Shown here: piece by piece, positions 12,150-23,315 of the stretch
Position numbering within the stretch: the first letter of the stretch is position 1
Layout: each line of letters opens with the position of its first letter
DNA from: Megalobrama amblycephala
Taxonomy: Eukaryota; Chordata; Actinopteri; Cypriniformes; Xenocyprididae
DNA: 64,000 bases
Assembly: GCF_018812025.1 (NCBI RefSeq)
Contig: NC_063063.1
Span: forward strand, 1,542,001 to 1,606,000
Direction of reading: 5' to 3'
Made by a program: the position numbers and the translations under genes
The notes under the pieces: generated by a model
Seen by the model: the letters and a program-made list of their open reading frames with translations, nothing else
What the model was told of the DNA's origin: nothing
Database searches by the model: none

Positions 12150-14460
12150 AATAAGGATCCTACGGAAGCCATGAAGCACATGGTTGAAAAAAAAAAAAAA
12201 AACGTATCTTCTTATTTCGACATAACTCGTTATTTTGAGATATTAAGTCGTTATTTTGACATATCTCGTTATTTCAACATAACTTATTTCGAGTTATGAA
12301 GTCATTTTAACACAATATCTTGTTATTTCGACATAACTCGTTATTTTAACATATCTCGTTATTTTGACAATATCTCGTTTATTTCGACATAACTCGTTAT
12401 TTTAACGTATCTCCTTATTTCGACATAACTCGTTATTTTGACTATCTCATTTATTTCAACATAACTTATTTCGAGATATGAAGTCATTTTAACACAATAT
12501 CTCGTTTATTTCGACATAACTCATTATTTTAACATCTCGTTATTTTGACAATATCTCGTTTATTTCGACATAACTCGTTATTTTAACGTATCTCCTTATT
12601 TCGACATAACTCGTTATTTTAACATCTCGTTATTTTGACAATATCTCGTTTATTTCGACATAACTCATTATTTTAACATCTCGTTATTTTGACAATATCT
12701 CGTTTATTTCGACATAACTCATTATTTTAACGTATCTCCTTATTTCGACATAACTCGTTATTTTGACTATCTCATTTATTTCAACATAACTTATTTCGAG
12801 ATATGAAGTCATTTTAACACAATATCTTGTTATTTCGACATAACTCATTATTTTAACATCTCGTTATTTTGACAATATCTCGTTTATTTCGACATTACTC
12901 GTTATTTTAACGTATCTCCTTATTTCGACATAACTCGTTATTTTGACTATCTCATTTATTTCAACATAACTTATTTCGAGATATGAAGTCATTTTAACAC
13001 AATATCTTGTTATTTCGACATAACTCATTATTTTAACATCTCGTTATTTTGACAATATCTCGTTTATTTCGACATAACTCGTTATTTTAACGTATCTCCT
13101 TATTTCGACATAACTCGTTATTTTAACATCTTGTTATTTTGACAATATCTCGTTTATTTCGACATAACTCGTTATTTTAACATCTTGTTATTTTGACAAT
13201 ATCTCGTTTATTTCGACATTACTCATTATTTTAACGTATCTCCTTATTTCGACATAACTCGTTATTTTGACTATCTAATTTATTTCAACATAACTTATTT
13301 CGAGATATGAAGTCATTTTAACACAATATCTTGTTATTTTGACATAACTCATTATTTTAACATATCTCGTTATTTTGACAATATCTCGTTTATTTCGACA
13401 TAACTCGTTATTTTAACGTATCTCCTTATTTCGACATAACTCGTTATTTTGACTATCTCATTTATTTCAACATAACTTATTTCGAGATATGAAGTCATTT
13501 TAACACAATATCTTGTTATTTCAACATAACTCGTTATTTTAACATCTCGTTATTTTGACAATATCTCGTTTATTTCGACATTACTCATTATTTTAACGTA
13601 TCTCCTTATTTCGACATAACTCGTTATTTTGACTATCTCATTTATTTCAACATAACTTATTTTAACATCTCGTTATTTCAACATATTATCTCGTTATTTC
13701 GAGATATTAAGTCATCATTTCAACATATTAACTCATTATTTCGAGATATTAAGTCATTATTTCAACATATCTCGTTATTTCGACAACTTATTTCAACATA
13801 ACTTATTTCGAGATATTAAGTCATTTTAACATATCTCATTATTTTGACATAACTCGTTATTTTAACGTCTCGTTTATCTCGTTATTTTGACAATTTCTCG
13901 TTTATTTCGACATAACTTGTTACTTTAACATATCTCGTTATTTTAACATATTACCTCGTTATTTTCCACATAAGTCGTTATTTCGAGATATTAAGTCATT
14001 ATTTCAACATCTCGTTATTTCGACATAACTCGTTAGTTTAACATGATATCTCGTTATTTTGACATATTAAGTTGTTATTTCAACATATGTTAATATGTTG
14101 ACATATATGTCGAAATAACAAGATATGTTGAAATAATGACTTAATATCTCGAAATAACAAGTTATTGTGTTGAAATAACGAGTTATTGTGTTAAAATAAT
14201 GAGGTATTATGTTGAAATAATGACTTAATATCTCGAAATAACGAATTATGTTGAAATAACAAGATATTTTGAAATAATGAGTTATTATGCTGAAATAATG
14301 ACATATGTCGAAATAACGAGATATTATTTAGAAGTAACGAGATATGTTATGTCAAAATAATGACTTAATATCTCAAAATAACGAGTTATTATTATGTTGA
14401 AATAACGAGATAAGTTTTCTTCCCCCCCACAATGCGGTTCGGGGCTTCCGTAGGGATCCA
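12150..14460. repeat. foldback-bounded tandem array with 505-bp higher-order period
   Basis: Basic words of about 20-25 bp (TTATTTCGACATAACTCG, TTATTTTGACAATATCTCG) repeat for more than 2 kb. The landmark GAGATATGAAGTCATTTT recurs at 12473, 12798, 12978, 13302 and 13483, giving alternating 325 and 180 bp steps (505 bp together). From about 14095 to 14415 the same words run in the opposite orientation. The array is bracketed by GGATCCTACGGAAGCC (left) and GGCTTCCGTAGGGATCC (right). It does not encode a protein. Confidence 0.8.
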
Positions 14461-14630
14461 TTAGTCAACATTAGTAATAACTAACAATGCACATTTGTAA
14501 AAGTATTGTTAGTTAATGTTAGTTAATAATATTAACAGATACAACTTTTGATTTTATTTTTCTTTGTTAGTTCATAATGTTAACAAATGGAACCTTATTG
14601 TAAAGTACTACCAATTATTTATTTATTTAT
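14461..14630. mobile_element. right arm of ACAATAAGGTTCC-type repeat
   Basis: The sequence after the array (TTAGTCAACATTAGTAA...GGAACCTTATTGTAAAGTA) matches a common teleost repeat built of TTAGTTAACATTAG words. A counterpart ACAATAAGGATCC end lies at the left border of the array near 12150. The array therefore appears to sit inside this element. Confidence 0.45.
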
Positions 14631-15570
14631 TTACAAATATCAGGAATTATTAATTCACACATATTATTAGGAAGTCACACCTAAGAAATTAGTCCCAATA
14701 CACAAAAGCATTTTAAGTGCAAAAACCTGACAAATGTCTGAACAATTTTCTGAGGTGTGGTAACTGTGGTATAAGCAAAACACTAAAAGTCTCTGGATCA
14801 AGTTTACTTAAAATAAGCCCTTCACCATGGTGTGGCTCCTTACATAACATCAGCCCTTGCTCCCTCTGAGGTGGTAATAATTCAGGTCAGGTGAGGATTA
14901 GAATCTGCCTGCTAGGCAGTAAAACACAACAGGACCAGCTGCGGCCCAAAAAAAGTCCCTAAGATGGTGGGAATGATGACTAATGAGATAAACGCCTCAG
15001 CCAGAAGCAAAAAGCTTCTCCCGAGTTGAGATGAGGAAGTGTAGTGTGTGTAACAGTGTGCTGCATCTCAATGACACATTCATAGACTGGCCACGCTCTC
15101 CTACACATGAGCAAATACGCATTCATTGCAGTGGAAGCCTGGGAAAAAGCCTCCATTGATGTGAACTCACAAGGAGCTGTGTGTTCTTCTGGTTCCCGCT
15201 CATAGGCGCTCGTTAGAGAGGGACGTTTTCCAGTTTATATCCTCTATAGAAGGTCTAAATCGCCAGATTTGTGTTTTATATGAAGTCGTATATATGTTCT
15301 CAGCGTCAGTTCTGTCAGCTGAAGGTGTGGAAATCCAGATTTTTGACTTTTTGCCGACTCGGTTTGGTTTCCACTTTGGAAATACTGATTTTTCCCCTTT
15401 GCCTCACCTTAGTACACCTATGATGAAATCATGGCAGATGGAAGTTGCATATGTGCTGCATTAAACCCAACGTATACATCGTTTTTTAAGTGTGTGTTAG
15501 GGTGATGTGCACGTGACAAATTTCATCATCAGCATAGTCTGATTTTTCTAACATTTTCTAGCATTTTTGT
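14631..15570. other. mostly unique intergenic sequence
   Basis: The 14670-14790 portion is a second copy of the sequence at 5221-5345 (shared AAAAACCTGACAAATG and GAGGTGTGGT). The rest, to about 15570, shows no repeat or gene that I can support. Confidence 0.45.
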
Positions 15571-16301
15571 TTGCCAGTAATCATATTACTTTTTCAATTA
15601 ACTAGTAAAGTAATGCATTACTTTTTAGTTTACAGCAAAATATCAGAGTTACTTTTTCTCTTTTATTGACTGACAGCTCTTCTGTCGCCATGTTGAGAGA
15701 GTAAGTGCCGAGGCGTTGTGTATAAACATGATGGTTAGTTCTAGACTAAATGTGAGCATTTGTGAATTCAGTATTCCTCAATATGAATAAAAACAGTGAA
15801 ATGCAAACTCAGAATATTACACAAACCTGCAATGATTAAATATGTTAAAAAACACAAATGTACTTTATGTATTTAATCTCACTTTATTAACCAATGGCTT
15901 CGGTGATCCAGTTCAACCATACTAATCAGCAAAATTGACTTAATAAACATCTCATTTGTGTTGAACTTTCTTCTGTGATCCAGAATGGCGGATCCAGCTG
16001 CGCCCTCTACTGTACAGGTGTGAATTTGCATTTTCTTCAGCCTAAAGCCCAAAGTAAAGTTCACTTTTTACACGTACGTGAGGATACAGTGCGCGTGATG
16101 CAAATTTCGACATCTGAAGAGTACTGTATGTGCACCACCGAATTTTTGTAACCATGCGTACTTGTATTTACTTTCATTTTTTTGCAGTAATAGGTTTATC
16201 CACAAGGTGGCAACTGTGCCCTGTGGGCGTCGATTCACAAGGTAGTCAAAGAAAAACTACATAAACAGAACAGACTGGATTTGCCAAAAGTAGAAATAGC
16301 A

Positions 16302-16614
16302 CACTCTAAAAAATGCTGGGTTAAAAACAACCCAAGTTGGGTTAAATATGGACAAACCCAGCAAGTTGGGTTAAAGGGCACCTATTATGCCTTCTTTCAC
16401 AAGATGTAATATAAGTCTCTGGTGTGGTCAAGTTTCAGCTTAAAATACCCCACAAATTTGCCCCTATTTGGGGGTGAGCAAAAACATGCCTTTTACTATA
16501 TTACTATATTGCTGACTAAAAAAATTAATCCAAAATTGGTTGAAAAAATGGCTGGGTAAAAAAACAACCCAATCCCTGGGTTTGTCTATATTTAACCCAA
16601 CATTTTTTAGAGTG
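16302..16614. mobile_element. MITE with CACTCTAAAAAATGCTGGGT ends, itself interrupted
   Basis: The left end CACTCTAAAAAATGCTGGGT is inverted at the right as CCCAACATTTTTTAGAGTG. Both ends carry adjacent GGGTT / AACCC words. Between them, from about 16372, is a fragment of the GGGCACCTATTATGCC family also seen at 10253. Confidence 0.65.
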
Positions 16615-16758
16615 CAAGTAAGCCCAGCCCAGCTGAGAAAAAAGTATCGCAAAAGTAACGTAATGAATTACTTTCCATAAAAAGTAACTAAGTAATGCAA
16701 TTAGTTACTATTTTAGGGAGTAATGCAATATTGTAACGCATTACTTTTACAAGTAATT

Positions 16759-17201
16759 AGGGATGCACCCATATGAACATTTTGGCCGATACCGATAACC
16801 AATAATTCTTTATATTTGGAAGCCGATAACCGATAAATTGGCCGATTTTTTTTAAGAGCCTGATTACAAAAACAAAAGTCTCACCAATAAAGGCCATGTC
16901 CCAAGCACACGATTATAATGATGTTATATTAAATCATTATAATTTTATGTTGCCTATATGACAGACTTGCTCTGCACATGGATTTTCCTTTTCGAAGTGA
17001 CTCCAATCATATTTCAAGCAATTCAAAACCATAAGGGTGGACATTGAACATCTGAAGTGTCTCAGCTGAAGGAAATAATCCACCATTTATCGGCTTTAAT
17101 ATATCGGCCAAATTTTCTTATTGGGCAGATAACGATACCATTAAAAATGAACATATATCGGCCGATACCGGTATGGTGGCTGATATATCGTGCGTTCCCA
17201 A
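16759..17201. mobile_element. hAT-type MITE, AGGGATGCACC termini
   Basis: The ends are AGGGATGCACC and a degenerate CGTGCGTTCCC. GCCGATACCG and CGGCC words are inverted between the two halves. The 8-bp direct repeat AAGTAATT lies at 16751-16758 and 17202-17209, which fits a hAT target duplication inside the surrounding MITE. There is no transposase frame. Confidence 0.6.
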
Positions 17202-17226
17202 AAGTAATTTTTCCCCAACACTTTTT

Positions 17227-18560
17227 GTACTAATTATTTCACTTCCAGCAAAGATGACCAGCAAGTGAACTGATTTTGCTTTAAAGGGACTTTGTGTCCA
17301 ATCAAACTATACTGTATTTTGCCTAAACTAAAATTACAACATCCATTTTCCCATATTATAATTCATTGCATATGGTCCTACGCAGTTGAGATCTACTAAC
17401 ATAAAGCATATCTTCAACTGTTAAAATGCAGCCAGAAGCAAGCTGAGATTAAGTTGCCATGAAATGAAAATGTTTCTCAGTTGTCAGTACTTCTGTTTCA
17501 TCACATAAATACAGTAAGTACAGGAATGTGTCTTTGGCAAGTACAGAAAATGTTTATGGTGTGAAGAGGCTCCATCAAATCAGGAATGGACGACAGCCGG
17601 ACTAAAACTCCCTCAGTTTGCTGTAACTGAGCTATTCTGTTTCCTCTTTGGAAATTATGACCGTCTTCCCACCCACATGCTCTAAACGCTCTACATGTGC
17701 CTGAAACGCAAGCCAACGGGCCGAATACAGCTGGAATGGGCACATCTGTGTGGCTGGCAGCAAAAGTTTGCAGCCTCGATTTCCCGATTTTCATGCCATT
17801 TCCAGAAAGCTACCAAAAACACTCTTTCTTTCAGAATCTGGTAGAAGAATGGCAAATGCATGGAACATTTCTTTAGAGCTTGGAATCAAAAATCACCAGT
17901 TTCATGCACTTCCCCTGAAATTGATCATATTTTTGTTCAATTCCAGTATCAGTGTCAGTTTTTTGTTCTGTTTTCCCAGCTGGACAGTAATGAGGTCATC
18001 GCACAACAGATCTTGTGTTGTTCTCTTCTGTATCTGGGAGACTTGTAAATGCCTTCTGAATTTAGCACAGAAAAAAGGATTTGAAGGTCAGAACTGTTGA
18101 GCAGAACACAGTGAGAGATTGAAATGAAACCACCGGCACATGAACTTAATGCTCCTTTCTAGAAAGATCCAACCAGACTCAGAAAAGCTGCTCAGAGAGC
18201 CACTGAAAGCAGTTGCGTGTGGGTGTGGGTCAATGGAGGAGAGGAACTAGAGTAATCACTTGTTTTCTTGGTTTGCATGATACTAAGAATGACCCCTGAC
18301 TCACCTGCTGCTCATTCAGGTCAGAAAACTCTGACTGACAGTTTATGTGGGAACTTTTATGTCTCAAATTACAGATTTCAGCTTTTGTTTTTGTTATATG
18401 ATCACACTAAAACTTTTCCTTTTCACATCCATTTTCCTTTTCACGTAGATTTTGTTTGACGTTCAATCTCAAACTATGCAAATCCATAAAAAAATAACAA
18501 ATTCATGATAATCAAAACAAAAAACAAAGAGAGAAATATGAAATATGTATGAGAACAAGA
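17227..18560. other. unique intergenic sequence
   Basis: There are frames of 97 and 116 codons on opposite strands around 17500-18100, but none shows a recognisable domain, signal peptide or splice context. I see no repeat. No gene is called. Confidence 0.5.
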
Positions 18561-18562
18561 TG

Positions 18563-19550
18563 AAATATAGCTGCGAGCAGCAATTATCGGGGTTCAAGCT
18601 CTTTAAGGTCTTTAAGCAAATGCGTAAAAAGGTATAATGTTTTAATTAGCAAGCCCGTAACCTTTGAGAATATCGTGGGCGTGTGCAAAAAATCACGTCA
18701 TGTACAATCTTTTACGCGCATGAAAAATGCGACTGCGCCCCCTGGTGGCCGATTTCTTTTGAATTTCTCACAGGCCTCTAGGGCCATGAGTCAAACAGGC
18801 CTGGCGAGTTTTGTTCTGATCGGCCTCCGTTAACCTTGTCTGATAGCTGCTCAAAATTCATTGGTCGCCACCGCCTGTGTTTTTCGAGATATGCAAATGT
18901 CCTCAAAGGCAGTCTTGGCACCTTGGACAAAGACACCGCATGCCAATTTTCAAGTCAATCAGACTTCGGATTGCGTAGTTATAGCCATTTTTATGTTATT
19001 TTCCATGTTATAGCGCCACCAAGTGGCCAGTCGCTGCATCCTTTTTCACGCGACCACAGAATGAGCTCTTACATAGATGTACCAATTTTGGTGAAAATAT
19101 CTCATTTCGTTCACGAGTTATAGCCATTTTAGTAAAAGTGGCTCCGCCCACTTCAAAGTTTTTTGCGGCCCTTAGAGACCATGAATTGAAATTTCAACTT
19201 TTTTTTTGATAATTATTGACAATCAGACTCCAGAAAAGTCTGACTGGTTTGGTTCAGATCACGCCAAAAACTTAGGACTCGTTCGCAAAAGTAGGTGTTT
19301 CAAAAATTTGTCCGTCCTGAGCCAAATCTACAATGATAGACACTTGAGTCTACGTCTAGCGTCACGATTCGTGCTTTTCACCTCTGTAGCGCCCCCGTCA
19401 GGCCGATCATGGCGAGCCTTGGTAACGTTTTAGACGGTGTACTACCAGCCCTCAAAGTTTCAAGTCTCTACGACTTACGGTTTGGTCAGCCCGATTACTT
19501 TTAGGGGAGAATGCTGATCCTTGGAAATTTTAACAATTACAATTAAATGA
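18563..19550 (+). repeat. dispersed repeat R1, copy 1
   Basis: It begins AAATATAGCTGCGAGCAGCA and contains GCGCCCCCTGGTGGCC, TATAGCGCCACCAAGTGGCC and GGCTCCGCCCACTT. The same ordered blocks occur at 50345-51290 (+) and 53520-54467 (-), with a fragment at 52205-52350 (-). It is non-coding, and the frames that cross it are closed by stops. I recognise it as a teleost dispersed repeat but cannot name its class. Confidence 0.65.
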
Positions 19551-20840
19551 AGATAAATATAATTTGTGAACCACATTTTTATTGTGCATCGTTTCCAGTC
19601 AAGCTCTAATTGAGTGTAATACATAAAATGTTATCTATAAAAAAAAAAAAAACGAATGCTTTCAAACAGGTTTCCTCAACACACTCCCAGTCCGCCATTG
19701 GTCAGACAAACAGACTCACACTATTGTTTCAGCTAATGTTGTTGCATCTGGCTGGTGTGGATGCTTAAACAATCAGAGTAATGTTTGGATTACGCTTTTC
19801 ATGGGAAATGAACCAACAAATGATTTACGTATGTATTTGTCTGTGCATTTTAAGCAAGGAGAAAGAGTTTTAGCAAATGACACACTTCAACTTTCAATTT
19901 GAAAAAGCTGATAAATGTGGCTTATGTGACTGTGACACACATTTTGTCCCAGATCAGGCTTAGGAGGGACACGTGCCAGTGTGTGGGGTACAGTACATTG
20001 GATGCATTTAATCTGGATTAGTGAGGTTTGTAAACCAGACTCGGTCAGGCCACAGAACATTTGAACCCCTGCAAGCTGGCGGAGCGTTCCAGCCAAATAT
20101 CAGCTACCCAATAATATCTCTCTGTCCTTCAGCTTTTAATATGAACTTACTTAAGAAAGCAAACAAAGCAACAGTACAGACATTATGCGGCAGAGAAACA
20201 AGCAGGCAGCCATCTTTAGTGTTTGTGTTTCCGTTTTCGCGGTGTATATTTCTATGGCATTGCTGTCGAAGAGTAATTAGCTGGTGAATTTACTCACTGT
20301 AGAGTTAAGAAAGTTATTGTGATGTTTGAAGCAGATGTCATAACTAATGTCAGTAGACCGGGAACATTTTTAAACGAGTTGTAGAGACAATGAGAATGTT
20401 TACCTTAATGTTTCCTGGCTTTAATTATTTTAAGTGAGCACCCCATGCTGCTTCAAGAGGCCAGATCTGCCAGTGATTGTATGTTGTGAAGCCCTGTTAT
20501 CCCAGAATCCTCTCTGTCCTGTCATGTCACTCCACTGGAATAATATGATTAGATATATACTCATAACTGACAGCCACCCAATGTTTCCATATGCAATTTT
20601 TTTTTTTTTCAGAAATGAAGCAACACTCTTTTGAATGTGATTGACTCTTCCTGCAGAGTTTTATTACTAGAAAGATCATCTGTTCTGCATTAAGGGCTAT
20701 TTTCATTCTCTCAAATAAATCTGCTGACATATTGAAATGCACATGGTTGCAAAACATGAACAATATATCTTAAACATACTCTTTAGTAGCAATGTTTTAC
20801 TTCTCGCTAAATTAATATTTTGTCCTCATGTTGTTTGTTC
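19551..20840. other. unique intergenic sequence
   Basis: No repeat and no gene that I can support. Short frames of up to 88 codons have no recognisable features. Confidence 0.5.
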
Positions 20841-21060
20841 TAAACGCATATGATTTGTGTGGAACGTAAAAGGAGATGTTTAGCAGAATGTCCAGGCTGC
20901 CCTATTTCATGATGAAAGTGAATGGGTTTATATATACATAACAACTGAAGGGTGTGTAAATTTTCATTTTGTGGTGAACTATCCCTTTAAGCACACAGAC
21001 GGAAGCAAGTTTATTAGGCTGCTGTCACTTTAAGACCCAATATTGTTAAATGCACACTTT
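20841..21060. mobile_element. fragment of GTTCACCC-type foldback family
   Basis: It ends in TTCATTTTGTGGTGAACTAT followed by CCCTTTAA, matching one terminus of the foldback elements at 55240-55632 and 58271-61920. Only one end is clear. Confidence 0.4.
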
Positions 21061-21299
21061 TTTTCTCAACTGTTAAGTCCACTTAAGACATAACTGACTG
21101 TGTTTACGTGAATACTCACCAGGACAGGCGTTTTGACATAATTTTGTGTATTTGGCCATATAAGCTGGGTAAGCGAAATGAAGTCGGAATTACGCACTTC
21201 CTGTGCACGTGAGTTGGCCCTACTTCCCTTATTGTGCCTAATAACATTTAAGCATGTCACACGTATATTGTGTCCATTCAGTTATCATAAGCCATTGCA

Positions 21300-22335
21300 T
21301 ATGCATATCGCAATATTTCGATAATTTTGATATATTGTGCAGCCCTAAAATAAATAAATAAATGAATGCTGTCAAACTTAATGCGTTAACGCATGCGATT
21401 AATTTTTTCGGTTTAACGCATTAAAAATATTTAGCGCAATTAATGCCGAATCCGTTATATTTTGGCTAGTGTTACATTATATGATCACGCTCTTAGTCAC
21501 GCAAATGCTTTTAAAACGTTCAAGCGCCACAAGACAAACAAGAACGCGCTGTCTGTGAATGTTGTGTCATGTGACGTACACACTACTCGTGTGCACAGAA
21601 AAATGTGCGCCAGTATCGAGTTCTCTTTTGCGCTTGAACAAACAATAACACACAGAATTATGACAAAATACCCGTTTTGTGGAGTATCCTCATAAGAGCA
21701 CTCTTAAATGAGTTAAATAACGACTTAAATAAACTTAAAGAGAAATGAGATGCGCGTCATGTTCGGCAGCGGCAGCTCTTAAAGTGACAGCAGCCTAATA
21801 AACCAGTTACTGTGATGATGTCATTAATGTTTATCAAATAAAAAAGATAACACAGAAAACTATAGCTTTAATAAGAATTAATCTATATTTCATTTATCAT
21901 TTATGCAGTGAAGACTGTAAAGTGTTTGATTTGAGTGTTCAATTTCTGCGTATTTCCTTCCCGTTAGACAGAAATATGACATTTATTATAATGGGTTTGT
22001 GTGAAGATTAAAACTTAAAATTAAAAGTTATTTTTTTAAAATCCTAATAAATGCTGAAATTGATAGATTTCAGTTATACTGTAATGTTAAATGTCTATAA
22101 GTAATGTTTTTTTTTTTAATCAGTTTCATAGAGACATCAATATAGTATAAGTATCGGCGATACTGACCTTCATTCATAAAAAATGTAATTAAACAAACAT
22201 TTAAAATATACTGTCTTTAAGTTGTTTCTACATTAATTTTTAGAGTAACTGTGAAATTATTACAACATAAGAATATTAAAAACTCTAAAGTTTTAATTAC
22301 AGAAAAAAAACGTGATTAATTAGTTAACTAAAATA
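21300..22335. mobile_element. decayed MITE rich in GCGTTAACGC words
   Basis: A terminus-like TTGTGCAGCCCTA lies at 21335-21347. It is followed by CTGTCAAACTTAATGCGTTA, ACGCATGCGATTAATT and, far right, GTGATTAATTAGTTAAC, typical of a common teleost hAT-like MITE. A GTGACAGCAGCCTAATAAAC block at 21785 is inverted near 21010. Boundaries are approximate. Confidence 0.45.
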
Positions 22336-22379
22336 AAAAAAATATTCATTATAAAAATCAAGATAAAAACCTTCTAATT

Positions 22380-22900
22380 TAGTTTTAATAAAGAAAGAGA
22401 CGTCGAGTTCTGATGACAGGAGTCATTCATTTATTGTCCAGTTCTTTTGCTTCTTTCACACTTTCCTGCTGGTTTTTACATCTTCTTCAGTGCATCCAGT
22501 CTTCATACTCAGTTTGCACATGTACAGTCACACAGCAGATCTGGGATCAGATTTCTCTGCTCTTTCGAACATTCTTTCTCGTCAAACCCCAAAACCTTGG
22601 GAGTGACCTCAGACTGGTGTTGAGGTTGACATCTGGAGCGGGCCAGCGCCTCGCCTCCTCTGACCAGCAGGAGTCAGCGTAATCTCTCCAAGCCCAGTGA
22701 CATGAGAGCGGGGCCCCGCCACAGATCTCGCCCCCGGGGCCCCGGCGGTCTGGCGCTGCCAGTAAAGAGGAGGAGTGGGAGGAGAGGAGGGGGCAGAGGA
22801 GGGTGCCACGTTTGCATGACGGCCCGGCACATGCAGCTCACGCCGGCCCATGAAAACGCTTTACTCAGCATAGCTTAGCTTCAGAATTATACTCATTCAT
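22380..22900. other. GC-rich unique block
   Basis: Within an AT-rich neighbourhood, 22620-22860 is strongly GC-rich (GGGGCCCCGCC, CCCCCGGGGCCCCGG). Two overlapping - strand frames of 80 and 65 codons cross it, but low-complexity GC-rich sequence opens frames by chance and neither shows a domain. It could be a CpG island, a conserved element or a non-coding promoter. Confidence 0.4.
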
Positions 22901-23265
22901 GACATATTCATTAACAAAGACTTTTGGTCTTCACAAAGACTCAAAGGGTCTGTTTACAAGAATCTGAGCGAGTTTATTTGTGTCTTAGTATCATAATGAC
23001 TTGAATATGATGAGTATGATTTTCATTTCTGAATTAAAATGCATTAGATGAAAAAATGTCAGGGAGATATAACTGCTCTGTTATCACAATGAAGAAAAAT
23101 GCCACACTAAAATAATAAAATTCTTGAAAAGCAAAAATTATTAATAATTGGTATAGCATAATATTTTATTATTATTTCTTAGAAAAAAAAGTTAGAATGA
23201 TTATTATTCCTTAGCTTTGTTAAACTATTAAATTACTATATAAATTTTATATTAATATTACAAAA

Positions 23266-23269
<4 letters not shown>

Positions 23270-23312
<43 letters not shown>
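23270..23312. repeat. (TA)n microsatellite
   Basis: A TA run of about 21 units immediately left of the satellite-like array. Confidence 0.95.

Positions 23313-23315
<3 letters not shown>

Larger units (their letters stand above)
15575..17226. mobile_element. TAATGCATTACTTTT-type MITE with nested insertions
   Basis: Diagnostic words of a common teleost MITE (AGTAAAGTAATGCATTACTT, GTAACGCATTACTTTTAC, AAAAGTAATTTTTCCCCAAC) occur at 15600-15660, 16640-16760 and 17198-17226. Two other elements (16302-16614 and 16759-17201) lie inside the span. The left boundary is uncertain. Confidence 0.5.
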
